Assembly: GCF_023278565.1 (NCBI RefSeq)
Contig: NC_064676.1
Span: 1,178,001-1,242,000 of the forward strand
DNA from: Colletotrichum lupini
Lineage: Eukaryota; Ascomycota; Sordariomycetes; Glomerellales; Glomerellaceae
Direction of reading: 5' to 3'
Length of the DNA: 64,000 nt
A model generated the notes under the pieces. The model was not told where the DNA came from and ran no database searches. It worked only from the letters and a program-made list of their open reading frames with translations. Of this stretch, positions 20,111 to 31,619 are shown one piece after another. Numbering within the stretch: position 1 is the first letter of the stretch; each line of letters starts with the position of its first letter. Both the position numbers and the translations under genes were made by a program.

Positions 20111-21568
20111 ATGTCTCCGAGACATCGAAATCGAATTGTCCCGACTTCTTCGACGATACTCATATCATATCTCGCGTCGATAACTCATGCCACATTCACC
20201 AATGATTTCTCAGCGTACCCAGCAGCAGCGAGATCATGTCTTGACTCAGCCGCTGCAGCGTCCGGGTGTACCGGTGATACGGTGACGGAGATGAACACAT
20301 GTCTGTGCGGGAATGGCGGAAACTTTGTGTTGGCGACGTCAAAATGCGTGAAAAAAGAGGCAAAAGACAAGCTAGACGATGTTTACGAGATGCTTCTGAC
20401 CTCCTGCACGGATTCAAAAACACCATTGGGCATTTCGCAGGCACAATTCCTAGACCCCGAAGACGACGACGAAACCAAGTCAACAGCCTCTTCTTCATCT
20501 ACTTCTCAGAGCAGCACAACACTATATACCTCCACGACCGCACCGCCGACCGAAATACCAGCATCTTCAACAACATCGACAACGACATCTCTCACGACGT
20601 ACAAGAGCGTTGCGCCAGGAGGAGTCACAGTCACGGTGACGAGGGGAGTTGAGACAGTATCGACTGGGGCGGCGAGTGGAAAGCAAGGAAGCAACGCCGA
20701 GGGGGACCAAGCTACCACCGGCGATGAGGGACCTAGCCACACTGCTCTCGCGGCAGGACTTGCAGGCGGACTAGCAATCCTATTGGGCGTGTTGGCATTC
20801 TTCTGCTACAGGCGGCGGAAGCAACGCAAGGAGAGAAAGGGGCAGGTCGGAACCGGTGGAAAATTCGCAGCCTTATCTAGTGCGACAAGTCTCACCACGA
20901 TGTCGGCCTCACCACCGCAAGGGCAGGCAACGACGGCATATCACGGCGTGAACGACAGACGACCTGATACGGCAAACACGATGAACATGGCAGTGGGCAC
21001 TCCAGGATGGAACCGTCAGCAACAAGGGCCACAAAGTCCCCAGCATTGGCAGAACAACAACTCTCCTGGGCACTACGGACAACAAGCAGGAACCTGGCCG
21101 TCACCAGTCGCCAACGGAGATGGGGCGACGGGAACGTGGGGAGTTTCGCCCGTCTCTCAGTACCGTCCGAACTCATCCAGGGGTCCCGAACCGTCACCAC
21201 ATGGTGGAACCTGGAACGCGCATGCCGCTGAGATGGCAGCCGCTCCGGTTCCCGCACCTCACCCTTCACATCCCTCAAATAATACATACTCTCCCGTCTT
21301 TGAATTGCCGGGAGATCAAATACAAGCCGTAGAGGCAGACTCGACACCAGTCGGCCAGGCTCAGCCGGTGGTGCAACCGCCTTCGCGTTCAATACAATCG
21401 ACGCCGGCTCAAATGCAAGCACAACCAGCGCAACCAGCACCAGCTCATCACGGAATGCCGAGGCAGATCGACGACGCACTTCAAATATCGCGAGTAGAAT
21501 TACCGCCGCCTCGGTACTCAGGCCCATCATCACCGGATTGGGTCAGCGAGGATAAGAAGTTTGGCTAG
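20111..21568 (+). CDS. Single-pass Ser/Thr-rich surface protein, cell-wall-sensor-like
   Basis: 485 residues, intronless. An N-terminal hydrophobic stretch (about residues 12-28, STILISYLASITHATF) is a likely signal peptide. Next comes a cysteine-bearing extracellular segment (about residues 42-100, six Cys including GCTGDT and NTCLCGNGG). A Ser/Thr-rich, probably O-mannosylated, stalk follows to about residue 205, then one TM helix (ALAAGLAGGLAILLGVLAFF, about 212-232) with a basic stop-transfer RRRKQRKERK. The cytoplasmic tail of ~250 residues is rich in Gln, Pro, Gly and Asn and ends in PPRYSGPSSPDW. This architecture resembles fungal Mid2/Wsc-type cell-wall stress sensors, but the cysteine domain does not clearly match WSC or CFEM, so the function is an analogy from layout. 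Confidence 0.8.
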   Translation: MSPRHRNRIVPTSSTILISYLASITHATFTNDFSAYPAAARSCLDSAAAASGCTGDTVTEMNTCLCGNGGNFVLATSKCVKKEAKDKLDDVYEMLLTSCTDSKTPLGISQAQFLDPEDDDETKSTASSSSTSQSSTTLYTSTTAPPTEIPASSTTSTTTSLTTYKSVAPGGVTVTVTRGVETVSTGAASGKQGSNAEGDQATTGDEGPSHTALAAGLAGGLAILLGVLAFFCYRRRKQRKERKGQVGTGGKFAALSSATSLTTMSASPPQGQATTAYHGVNDRRPDTANTMNMAVGTPGWNRQQQGPQSPQHWQNNNSPGHYGQQAGTWPSPVANGDGATGTWGVSPVSQYRPNSSRGPEPSPHGGTWNAHAAEMAAAPVPAPHPSHPSNNTYSPVFELPGDQIQAVEADSTPVGQAQPVVQPPSRSIQSTPAQMQAQPAQPAPAHHGMPRQIDDALQISRVELPPPRYSGPSSPDWVSEDKKFG

Positions 21569-21875
21569 ATCAAACTTGGAGGGGCCTTTTGGCCCAGATA
21601 GCTCTTCAGCATAATGATATTTTATAAATCTTGTAATACTACCCACATGTAGACTTCAGGGCACCACTGCCGCCATGACGCATGAGCCTCCAAATTTCAC
21701 ATAAGATCAGCAATCAGCCTATAAGATGATGTGATGTCATGAGCATGCCTTTATGGCGCGACAAGGGTTCAAGAAGTACCACAGTCTGGAGTGAAGAAGA
21801 CGCATAAGATAACTGACCCAAGTCATCGACTCCGTTACAGCCAAAGTGCAAAAAGAAGGACTGAGCAAAAGCAAC
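21569..21875. other. Short intergenic stretch
   Basis: 3' flank of the surface-protein gene; nothing else recognised. Confidence 0.5.
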
Positions 21876-21986
21876 TGTCCCTGGCAAGGCTCGAACTTGC
21901 GACCTTTGGATGTTTCAAGCTTCAAGCCTAGTCATACCACTTAGGTAATGATATGAGACCAACGCTCTTCCGACTGAGTCACAGAC
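21876..21986 (-). tRNA. tRNA-Met(CAT)-like gene with ~40-nt intron, possibly a pseudogene
   Basis: On the minus strand: acceptor GTCTGTG with CAGGGAC, a D-arm ACTCAGTCGGAAGAGC, anticodon loop CTCATA (CAT), a ~40-nt insertion, then CCAA, and a good T-arm GCAAG-TTCGAGC-CTTGC. The general order fits elongator tRNA-Met with an intron. Faults: bases 8-9 appear missing before the D-arm, there is a mismatch in the acceptor stem and one in the anticodon stem. These make a decayed copy quite possible. Confidence 0.5.
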
Positions 21987-22709
21987 GATAATTGATGAAT
22001 CCACTGATCGTACGATCTCATGACAGATTTGCTAACCGGAAATCTGTCGCGGTCCGCGGGTTCATCAGTTGGGTTGAGATCCTGTTAGTTGGTCGAAGTT
22101 GAGCAACAAACTTTGGTTTTCTAGCTGGGTCTCACGGAAAAGCCTAGTCTTAAGCTAGTAGGACCAAGGTAGCCAGCCCTACGGATACAAAAGTCGTTAG
22201 CTTTGTCACTCACGTCACACGTGTTTTCCACATTCGATGCTCCTCCGTCCAATTGTTTTCCAAGCTTTATCCATTAGAAGGCAGAACGAGTTGACTGCTT
22301 CCTGTAACGAATTCGATCGAAGAGGCCTCTTGTCAACCTTACCAAGCCACAGCATGCGGGTGTCGTGTTCCGAACGCGCGTCTCAACACCGCTAGCCCGT
22401 TCTCTGGCCCTGATTGGGTCGGCCGAATCCTGCGGCTGAGCTACCAAACTTGCCAGAGTGCGGCGCAGGATTCCTGCCTAGCAAGATGGCTGAGTATCCA
22501 ACCAAGACTTGGCATCTGACTGTTCGTAGCATCATCCCACCATTTGGCTGATTATCGGCGGGGTCAGGCAACCCCCTGCCTCTAGATTTAACCATAAATC
22601 ACCCCCCCAACGACCATGACCAGCGCCAAGAGCAATAGCAGATTGTAGGCGTGATTAACACTCCATCGAAACTCCGTCTTCAGTTGAAGATAATACATCG
22701 AGCTTGATA
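21987..22709. other. Intergenic region upstream of the ankyrin gene
   Basis: No supported gene. Contains the 5' flank of the ankyrin gene. Confidence 0.45.
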
Positions 22710-24905
22710 ATGGCGGGATTCTCCTCCGCTGCGGTAACCACGAGTTGTGATGACATCACTCACCGAATTGTTTCCACGTCCGCTGAGCTCGACAGTCTGT
22801 TGAAGGCCATCGATCCTGGGAGCACAGCAGCGCAACACTTGATTTCGGTTTCGGCAAAACTCGATCAGTTTAGAGACACGACTGAGCAGCTCAGAAGGTC
22901 GCTCAATGACTCCTCAGCCATATCGCCCGGTCTGCGAAATGCTCTGGCTATCGCTATTCAGCCTTGCGCAGATGCCGCGGCAGTCTTAGACAAGCAGATA
23001 CATAGACTCGACCCAGCAAACGTGACGAGCCTCAACTCCGATGTGATTCTGCAGTACGAGACCTATCATTTGACGAATACTCGCTTGTTCGCACAATTTG
23101 TCTCCGTAGCGCATATGTAAGTTTTTAGGATATCTACGCTCCTTATGGCTAGGTACGTGGTACTGATTCATTCACCTAGGTCAACTGTCGCTCAGCAGGA
23201 TGCAAGACTCTCGTCTCCTGACGGGCATGGAATGTTAGAATCGGCAGTAGAGGCGTCTCAAATTGTTCTAACCCGTAGTGACATTCTGGGACCCTCAGAC
23301 GAAGCTGGCCAATCTGCCATAGATATCGCAGCCTTCGCCGAAGAATTTGTGGACGTTCAAGCCGAGGAGCCACCCCCAGACTACACGTCTGGTAAAGCCA
23401 ACAAGGGGAAAAGCAAGGCATCCGGCCAATTCTTCTCCTCAATCTCAAGCTCTTTCAAAGCGATGACCGCTGGCCTACGCGCCAAACCAGAACCCATGGT
23501 CATCGCCATGTGCCAGGCCGCCAAAAGCGGCGACGTGGGACACCTCAAAGGCTTCGTCTCGGAAGGAGTCAATGTTAACGGCCAGAACGAAGAAGGATAC
23601 ACGCCGCTCATTTGTGCCATCAGAGCCAATCAGAGACCAGCTGTCGAGTTTCTCGTCAAAAATGGAGCTGATCGATCAACCAAAGACTCTTGCAGTGGCA
23701 AGAAGAAGCCCCCATTATTCCATGCTGCCGAATGCGGTTTTGTGCCAATCGCAGAATATCTCATCAATCATGGTTTCGAGATGAAAGAGCGTTCGTGGTC
23801 TGGACAGCCGTACTTCATCGAGGTGGCAAACAGCGGCCAGCTGGATATCATCAGACTCTTCTTGCGACGAGGCTGCGACGCCAACACAGCTGCTATTAGT
23901 GGCCGGACCATCTTTATTCACGCCATACTCAGCGGTAGCCTTCCACACATAAAGCTCCTGAAAGAATATGGTGCCGACGTCAATGCTAGAGATATCAGCG
24001 GGCAGCCTGCACTACATATGGCTTTAGGCCAGAACCGGATGGACATTGTCACGTTCTTACTAGAGCATGGCGCGGACCCAAACACCATGGACCTCACAGG
24101 CAGTACGATGATTATTTCCGCCCTTCACAAAAAGAAGTATGATCTTGTCAAGACTTTGCTATCCCGAGGCGCCGATCCGAATGCCACAGGGTTGATGGGC
24201 AAAGGTATATTATGGACCTTGCTGCAAAACAAAGATATGGAGGAAGGAATCAAGATTGAGCTCGTCAAATCGCTTCTGGCACGAGGGGCCAACCCAAATC
24301 AAGTCGATAATTGGGGAGAATCCATTATGAGCATGGTTATCACTCTCGGCAACACCGATCTTCTGCGCATGTTCCTTGCTCACGGCGGCAATCCAAACAA
24401 GAAAGTCAAGGATACAACATTTCTACTCTACGCCATTGATCAGAATAGACAAGAGGACATAAAAGTTCTTCTCCTACACGGAGCGAACCCGAACGAAGCA
24501 GATACCAAGGGCAGAACACCCTTGCTCGAAGCGCTTCAGTCAGAAAACCACGCAATTCTACAAGCAGTCCTTGCCCACGGCGCAGATGTCAACATGATGG
24601 GTCAGATCAAGCCGTTGGCGTTGGCAAGATTACTTCAGAACCCGGAGACCATCAAGTCGTTGATGGACCGCGGTGCTCAAGCCCCAGAGCGGCCGGCGGC
24701 GGCGAGAGCACCGCCAACGCCTGTCAGTCCGAGGCGGCCAGTTTCGTCGTCTACTACCCAGATTCGACCAGTTGAAAGTGAAACGGATATGCCACCGCCC
24801 TACGTTGAGACCGGTGGTTTGGAGGAAGCTGGGGCGTCAAGCCCACCAAGCAGCGCCAGGAGACTTGTACAAGCCGGCTCTCTCAGCTTGCAAAAATCAA
24901 CGTAA
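22710..24905 (+). CDS. Ankyrin-repeat protein with helical N-terminal domain
   Basis: Two exons (22710-23116 and 23180-24905) with a 63-nt intron (GTAAGT...CCTAG) give 710 residues. The first ~135 residues are helical and resemble the N-terminal prion/NACHT-partner-type helical domains of fungal STAND proteins (CDDITHRIVSTSAELDSLL, LISVSAKLDQFRDTTEQL); this match is tentative. Residues ~240-630 hold at least ten ankyrin repeats, with the usual G-x-TPL, A-x-x-x-G and LL-x-x-GADPN marks (EEGYTPLICAI, LLEHGADPNTMD, LLSRGADPNATG, LLARGANPNQVD, LLLHGANPNEAD, VLAHGADVNMMG). The C-terminal ~80 residues are Pro/Ser-rich. Ankyrin arrays bind proteins; the partner is unknown. No signal peptide or TM. 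The real start is the ATG at 22710. Confidence 0.9.
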
Positions 24906-25241
24906 ATGCCAGGAATTATGTCTCAAGTCAATAGAGAGTGGGAGTTTCGGGAGGTGCTCGAGGCCTGAATGACATTGTTGGACGGGAAGGGTAATGCGTA
25001 TGGATGGCCATACTTCTTAATCACAATGTAATAATAACAGATGCTGAGTATCGCATGTATCAAATGCTGCTACGAAGTAATCAATCTTGGTCTCGAACCA
25101 GTATTTCTGAATCAGAACGCACGACTGAAATATGGTTGAGGATTTTGTTCTGAACTCTGCTTGACCAATTCAATGCTCATTGCCAAATCAGATAACGATT
25201 CGGTTTAGAGCCCAACTATCTTGAGTGCACGATGACCAACC
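24906..25241. other. Intergenic region between convergent genes
   Basis: 3' flanks of the ankyrin and NmrA-like genes; nothing else seen. Confidence 0.5.
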
Positions 25242-26213
25242 TCAACCTTTGATAGCAGTCTTGATAATCTGCTCTAGCCCCTCTCTGCCTATCGGTTTAA
25301 TGCCGAGCAGCTTGTTGTCAGTCACAGGGAAATAACCAGCCTCTGTGCCAATGAAAGCACGGTTAATGAACATTTCAACCACTTCTTCACTGTGGTCCCC
25401 CTTGCTCCATCTCTTGTGAGCGATCTTCTCCAAGTCCTCAGTTCTCGAATGCTTGACTTCCCATTCCCCTGTTGGATCAATGCTTTTGGAAATCTCAACG
25501 ATCTCATTTTGTGTCGTCTCAACACTGCTAATCTTTACCGGACGGTTTGCTGTCTCCTCGAGATGAGTGAGGATGCCAATGACGGCTTGTCCGATATGCG
25601 GCATGGTCGTTGCACAGAATTTGACATTGCCGCCATCCTTGATGTGAGCTTTCTTGCCCTTGACATCCACAAGAAAGTCAAGTGCGTACCCAGGCGCCAA
25701 GAAGGAGACATTCATGATGATGGTGTACGAGAATGATGGCCTTGCAGCTACCTTTTCATCGAGGTACTTGCGAATTGCAATCTTGGGCTGGTAGATGGGT
25801 ATGACGGCTAGCTTGGGGTTCATGGTGTCATTACCGTACTCGGATGGAATCATTCTTCGTATGCCGGCGTTGAAAGCTGCATCGACAACGTTCCTCTGAA
25901 TATGGATTACGTCGAATGCCAAGGCTGAAACAAGAGCGTCTTGTCCTCTGAGGGCAGCTTCGAGACTGGGGACTGACTCGTAGTCGACTTTCTTCACTGT
26001 AACGCCAGCAGGGAATTCGTGGCGAGACCCCTCACGAGTGAGAACAGTGAGCTCAAATAATTTCGACCTCTGTAGGACATCAAGAAGAACACGTCCTAAG
26101 AAACCGTTCGCCTGCAACCCTCGTCAGTTTGTGACACCTAGAGCATTTATTCGCTCGAGGGGGGATAATTGACTTACACCTGCAAGAGCAACATGCTTGA
26201 TTGGAGTTGACAT
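25242..26213 (-). CDS. NmrA-like / isoflavone-reductase-like NAD(P)-binding protein
   Basis: Two exons (26213-26178, only 12 codons, and 26111-25242) with a 66-nt intron give 301 residues. The join gives MSTPIKHVALAG|ANGFLGRVLLDVL, forming the N-terminal dinucleotide-binding motif G-x-x-G-x-x-G. Further family marks are LTVLTREGSRHEFP, ALRGQDALVSAL, RRMIPSEYGNDTMNPK (the active-site region of phenylcoumaran benzylic ether/isoflavone reductase-like enzymes), Y-x-x-K-like YQPKIAIRKYLDEK, and a substrate-domain segment with GNVKFCATTM. In fungi these are cytosolic oxidoreductases or redox-sensing regulators; the substrate cannot be read from sequence. Confidence 0.9.
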
Positions 26214-26989
26214 AGTGATAGATCGTCTGTGCGAGGAACACCCAAAGCGGTGGTGAAAGAGACTTTGATCCTTGAAATGTTGCGTTCAGCTAGTCGTGGG
26301 ATAAACCCGTAAAGACCGGAGGCTTATAAAACTATGAAGATTAGGGGACTAGTTCAAAGAAGCATGACTGCCATATTTAACAACAAACGGCTATGACGGC
26401 TTCGCTTTCTCGACTTTATTTTTGCTTGACACACATGTTCAGATCCGACGTCTCGGCCTGCATCACGCCGGGATCATCGCACAACCCGTGTAAGTCCACA
26501 CTTTAGAGTTCACCGGGACCGCCTGTCGGACAGACGGGTCACCTGCGACGGGTTTCTGCCCGTTTGGCATACTGCAATCAGCGGAGCTCTCGAAGCAAGG
26601 CCAAGAAAGCGACGATCTGAAGTCTCAGGAGCGGGATTGACCCGGTGAAAAACGCGCGCTCTGCAGGCGGATTGGAGGACTATCGTATGACTGTACCAGG
26701 CAACGAAGCATCGTACCAAATAAATCACAACTGATGACCCTGGTGTCATCCCAGCTCGACCCAGCTTGGATGTCACGAAACTAGGACGAGGTCAGATTGA
26801 ATAGCAAGACCCAAGGCTTCAAGTACCTCCTTGTTAAAGCTAGGTTGTTGACACGTCAGGTAAGCACTGAGCACCGAGACCGAAGGTGTGGGCATAGACG
26901 TGCAACGATCAAGCAGAGGACGGAAGTACTTGCCGTTGTAGTGGAGGATATACGAGCCGGATGATGTCCATCTTCAAATAGCAGAATTA
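26214..26989. other. Intergenic region left of the first DNA transposon
   Basis: Contains the promoter of the minus-strand NmrA-like gene (a TTTATAAG-like element near 26325 on the minus strand). No other gene. The last two bases, TA at 26988-26989, are one copy of the transposon's target-site duplication. Confidence 0.5.
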
Positions 26990-27065
26990 CTCGTGCCCGC
27001 CCCCACTTTTTTGGGCATTCGGGACTCATCACCCACTAAAGTGGGTGCTTTTCAGCCAAACGGCC
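26990..27065 (+). repeat. Left terminal inverted repeat, 76 bp
   Basis: Identical to the reverse complement of 28927-29002 over all 76 bases, starting CTCGTGCCCGCCCCC. It contains its own short inverted repeat, CACCCACT-AA-AGTGGGTG, a candidate transposase binding site. It is GC-rich and shows no RIP, unlike the inside. Confidence 0.93.
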
Positions 27066-27136
27066 ACGTTAGCCATACGGGCACAATTATCGCAATTTAT
27101 CTCCATACATTACTACTTCTACCACTTTCTACCACA

Positions 27137-28870
27137 ATGCTTAAATTTAATACTACTAAAGAGGAGCGTATATAAGTAGCTATTATAGTTATTTATAAAG
27201 ACCCAGAGTTATTAATTATAGTAGCGGCTTAGTAATACTCTATTTTATATTAAAAACTTAGTTAGAGGATTTTTAATAAATACTTATTCAAAAAGCGTAC
27301 TAACTACGGCTATAAGCTTACTTAGGACTAAGAAAAGGTAATTTATAATTATATTAACTATTTAGACCGAATTAACTTACTTATAAAGCGCGAGCTAGTT
27401 ATTAGTATTACTAATTACTTACTTACTAAGTTATAAGACTTAATAAATATTAACGATACTAAGGACCTACCTCCTCTTCTAATTATTAACTCTTAATAAG
27501 CTAGTTAATTTATTAAAAAGTATAATTACTCTCTAATTAAGGAGAAAGTACTAGATACTAAGCGGCGTAAATTTAAAAATAAAAATATTATTAACTCTTA
27601 CTTTTTTAAATTAAAAAAGGTCGTTAATAAGTATAAGATCTAGCTTTTTAATATATAGAATATAGACGAGACTAGATTCTAAATAGGGGTTAAGAAATTT
27701 AATATAATTATTATATAAAAAAAAGGGCCTATTACTTTACCCTTCTAACTAATAAAAAGTTTACTATTACTATTAAAGCTATCTTTACTACTAAAGATTA
27801 CGTACTAACCTTTTTAATCCTTAGCGGCTCTGTTTATATAGCTAAGTAATATAGTATTAAAAAGCTCAAATTTAATATTATTATAAAAGTCTTACTTACT
27901 AACTATATAAATAATATAATAACTCTAAATTAAATTAAGTACTTTAATATATATACGAAGGGTCGAACTAGGGGAGCTAAGAGATTATTATTTATAAATA
28001 AATATAGATCTTACTATACTATTAAGTTTATTAAGTACTATAATAAATATAATATTATCTTATTTAGATTTTTATTATATAGTATATATATTCTCTAACC
28101 TCTCGATATTATAATCTTTTAGCCTCTTAAGTACTACTATACTAAGGTACTTAACCTTATAGTTTAAGAAAGCTATATTAATATTACTAAACTAGAATTC
28201 CTCGGCTTTATATAGTCTATTTATAAGGAGGTATTTAAATATTCTATAATTCTTTTAGTATTTAAAAAGATAAGTATCTACTTATATAATTTATAAATTA
28301 TACTTAAAAAGATCCGTAATCGTAGCTACGATTTTTAATTAATTATATTACTTTTCTAGGGGCTAGGTTCTTTATTATTTACTATACTTATAATTATTTA
28401 AAAGCTCTACTACGTTACTTAGTATTTATAAAAGGATATAAATACCCTTAATAAGGAGATTTAGTACTTAACTAGCGAGGCTTCCCTACTTAAGCAAAAT
28501 CTTAAGTAGTTTATTTATAAAATACTTATATAAGGCTCTAAGCTTTTTTAAATAAAAAGAGACCTCGGCCTAACTTAGCTAGCTTAATAAGTAAATAAAG
28601 CCTATAAGTAGGGTAAAAATAGTTAGTTATAAACTAAAAAAATTATTATAATAAAGGATAATTAACGTATAATTAAATAGAGGTAAGTATTTAAAATTAC
28701 TAAAATAATAGCTCTTATTAAAGTAGTAAATATAAAGATCTGTTTAGTTATTAAAAAAAGGGCTTTTAAAATAAGAAAAAAAGCTAAGAAGATAAGGAAT
28801 ACTAACTAGCTTTAGCTTATATACGTAATTAACGGTCTAGATAATAAGTAGCTATTAAAAAGGGGGTAGT
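27137..28870 (+). pseudogene. Fot1/pogo-type transposase remnant
   Basis: Begins at an ATG at 27137 (MLKFNTTKEERI then TAA) and has tens of stops. Readable blocks: first catalytic Asp in DET at 27665-27673, then near 27990 a block where LLDGHGSH-type sequence has Asp changed to Asn, and near 28090-28150 the QPLD block. Arg, Gln and Trp codons are replaced by stops, consistent with C-to-T and G-to-A changes. The end is approximate. Confidence 0.75.
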
Positions 28871-28926
28871 TAAGGCTTATATATAATAGTATATAATTGA
28901 CGATTATCTGCCCGTTTAGCTGAGGA

Positions 28927-29002
28927 GGCCGTTTGGCTGAAAAGCACCCACTTTAGTGGGTGATGAGTCCCGAATGCCCAAAAAAGTGGGGGCGGGCACG
29001 AG
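28927..29002 (-). repeat. Right terminal inverted repeat, 76 bp
   Basis: Exact reverse complement of 26990-27065, followed by TA at 29003-29004. Confidence 0.93.
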
Positions 29003-29052
29003 TAATGTGTCTAAGTCCATTGTTTGGGACAAGACGACGGATGAGTCTTGGG

Positions 29053-29060
29053 TATAAAAG
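29053..29060 (+). promoter_or_regulatory. TATA box of the P450 gene
   Basis: TATAAAAG, 125 bp upstream of the P450 ATG and only 51 bp from the right end of the transposon. The core promoter is therefore intact, but anything further upstream has been moved about 2 kb away. Confidence 0.65.
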
Positions 29061-29184
29061 TCCTCGTACCCTTCACCTGACGCCCCAGTGGTGCAGAGGT
29101 GCTGGTCGAGACGAATTTAAATCAAGAGTCTTGACAGGCACAAGCACATACCATCATATCATCCTGAAGTCACCTCTCATAATT

Positions 29185-30841
29185 ATGTTGACCCCCGTTT
29201 TGACGCTGGTTGCGTCTGTTGCAACTGTTTTCTACTCCCTTTACATTATTGTTTCTACATACCTTCTCCGTCACCGCATGAAGAGAGAATATGGCACACT
29301 TCCGCCCAAAAAGCTACCTCAAAAAGATCCCGTCTTCGGAACTGATGTGGTACTTCAAAACCTGGACGCTGCAAAGAAATTCGGCTTCCTTGCTCTCCTA
29401 AAGAAACGCCATGCCGAGCAGGGCCAGACTTTCACCACGAACACATACCTTCGGACTACCATCAACACTTGCGACCCAAAGTTAATCCAGACTGTGCTAT
29501 CTAATCAGTTTGAAGACTTTGGAATGGGCCCTTTGAGAAGAAAGAGTGCATCACCTCTCCTTGGCCGAGGCATTTTCACAACCGACAACGAGACCTGGGC
29601 CCATCAGAGGGCACTCATCAGACCAAGCTTCATCCGAGCTCAGGTGACAGATTTTAGCATCTTTGAAACACACGTCAATCAGCTTATACAGCTAATCGCC
29701 CGGGAGAATTACACCATAGACCTGCAACAGTTATTTTTCCGCATGGTACGTCAATTTTACCGCAACGGCCACTCTTGTCTCTGACTTTTGGATTGCTAAC
29801 ATTTATACATGTAGGTTCTTGACTCAAACAGCGAATACCTTTTTGGAGAATCGGTTGGTTTGATGTCAGACTACGCTTCCGACTCTGCCCATACTTTCCA
29901 CCATGCTCTCGATTACGCCCAGCAAGGAACAATTCTTCGACTTCGCCTCGGTAATTTGATGTTCGCGCACAGAGACGCCAAGTTCAGGGATTCATGTGGC
30001 ATTGTGCACGCATATGCCGACAAGTTTGTCAAGCAAGCCCTTGAGTTCCGCGAGCACGAGAAGCTTTACCCTATGGAGAAGAAAGACGAGTACGCTCGCA
30101 CGAAGTACGTTTTTCTTAATGAACTGGCCAAAGACACCGACAACCCCATCATGCTGCGTGACCAGATTGTCAACATGTTGCTCGCGGCCAGAGACACAAC
30201 AGCAGGACTGCTAGCATTCGCCTTCTTCTTGCTGGCACGTAATCCCAGAGTCTGGGATAAACTCAGGGCGGACGTGCTCGAAAACTACACAGAGCCTTTG
30301 ACCTACGATGCTGTTATGCAGATGACATATCTACGCTACGTACTTCAAGAAAGTAAGTTTGCGGGCCGCTCACCGATCTTCCCTTTTACATGACTTCATC
30401 TGGCTAACCTCAATCTCAGCTCTTCGACTCTTCCCTCCTATTGCCACTAATAGCCGCATGGCCAACAAAGACTGCGTGATTCCGGTTGGCGGTGGTCCCG
30501 ACGGACGCTCGCCAATGTTCGTTGCCAAGAATAATGTGGTCACATACAGCACTTTCGTTATGCACCGTCGTCCAGAACTCTTCGGGCCCGATGCTGAGGA
30601 ATTCATCCCAGAACGTTGGGAGACTCTCCGACCAGGCTGGGAATATCTGCCCTTCAACGGTGGTCCTCGCGTTTGCCCTGGTCAGAAGTTCGCCCTCACC
30701 GAGTCGTCATATACCATTGCCAGGTTGTTACATGCCTTCTCTGGGATTGAAAATCTGGACCCGACCGACTGGCGCGAGCAACTCACCTTATCCCTGACGT
30801 TGAACAATGGGGTAAAGGTGCGACTCCTCCGGGAAGCTTAG
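29185..30841 (+). CDS. Cytochrome P450, CYP52-like
   Basis: Three exons (29185-29745, 29815-30352, 30420-30841; introns of 69 and 67 nt) give 506 residues. An N-terminal membrane anchor (LVASVATVFYSLYIIVSTYLL) places it in the ER. Diagnostic motifs: I-helix AARDTTAG near residue 311, E-x-x-R as ETLR near 366 (formed across intron 2), FIPERW, and the heme loop FNGGPRVCPGQKF with the Cys ligand near 452. ALIRPSF near the B-C region, PLLGRGIF and the overall pattern resemble CYP52/CYP63 enzymes, which hydroxylate alkane and fatty-acid ends; substrate assignment is inference. All motifs are intact. The transposon at 26990-29002 lies just upstream of its promoter, and a second one follows about 660 bp downstream. 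Confidence 0.93.
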
Positions 30842-31501
30842 GGACCCTGAAGTTGTCTCTTTCATAGCCTCGAGCTGTACCAGGTTGTTTGCGTCGGACC
30901 TTTCCTCGCTTAGCAAGCCTTGTTACATAGAATTTTTGAGAATTCAGACGAGTCGAATAATCTCAAAAAAGGTGATGAAGAATGCATCACAGCTTTTGAC
31001 CCTTTCATTTCAGTGACATCTGACCAACCTAATCTTCTCAAACCATCGATAAGTCCCGTAAGGTAACACGATGCCTCACTGACAGTGCAGTCTACTTAGC
31101 ACGCCATGCGATGCAGGTCTCAGTTCCTGAAGATTACCTGAAAGATGAGTCTTTCGAGTACTGTATCTTAGGGATGTGGGACAAGGTTGTAATGGCCCCT
31201 GGGCTTGACCACCGTGGCATCGAATGTTGCCACAAGCAGGCAGCTGCGACTCAATGAGTCGTCTGAGTACACGTATGGAAAAGGCCAACATAGGATCTCC
31301 CAAGAGACATGAAATGTTAATCCAGAGACTCCAGTATGTCACCAGGACATCACAGCACATACAAATAGCCTAAGAAGGCGGGTAAGGAGAACGCCAAGGC
31401 CGGACCCTAATATGCTATAGTTACGGATGCAGCAAGGAGCCAGTCCGAAGAGCATCACCTTCATATCCCTGAGGGCTGCAACTCTTCACCGCCATGGTCT
31501 A
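30842..31501. other. Intergenic region between P450 and second transposon
   Basis: 3' flank of the P450; no other gene. The last bases TA (31500-31501) are one target-site copy. Confidence 0.5.
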
Positions 31502-31550
31502 AGTCGACCCACCCCCTTTTGGCCACCCCCCCCTTTTAGCCACCCCATTT
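31502..31550 (+). repeat. Left terminal inverted repeat of the second transposon
   Basis: Matches the reverse complement of the right end exactly for the first 22 bases and with few changes beyond. C-rich, with two iterations of the C-run + CTTTT unit. Confidence 0.8.
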
Positions 31551-31619
31551 CTCTATCCTAGCTACCGTATTAAAACCCTACCCACGATTTTCAAACTACT
31601 ATAATAATTATAAAAATCG

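Larger units (their letters stand above)
26990..29002 (+). mobile_element. Fot1/pogo-type DNA transposon, RIP-mutated, TA target site
   Basis: 2,013 bp flanked by TA at 26988-26989 and 29003-29004. The ends are perfect 76-bp terminal inverted repeats. The inside is extremely AT-rich, with stops in every frame and CpA/TpG nearly absent, as expected from RIP. Traces of a DDE transposase are still readable on the plus strand: an intact DET triad at 27665-27673 in the context N-I-D-E-T, followed by remnants of GFRIGVGK, and further on a decayed match to the S-T-H-x-L-Q-P-L-D-V block. These are typical of Fot1/pogo (Tc1/mariner superfamily, TA insertion). It cannot move by itself. Confidence 0.92.

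Noticed and set aside
20892..21533. A 213-codon minus-strand open frame
   Set aside because: Antisense shadow of the low-complexity tail of the surface protein.
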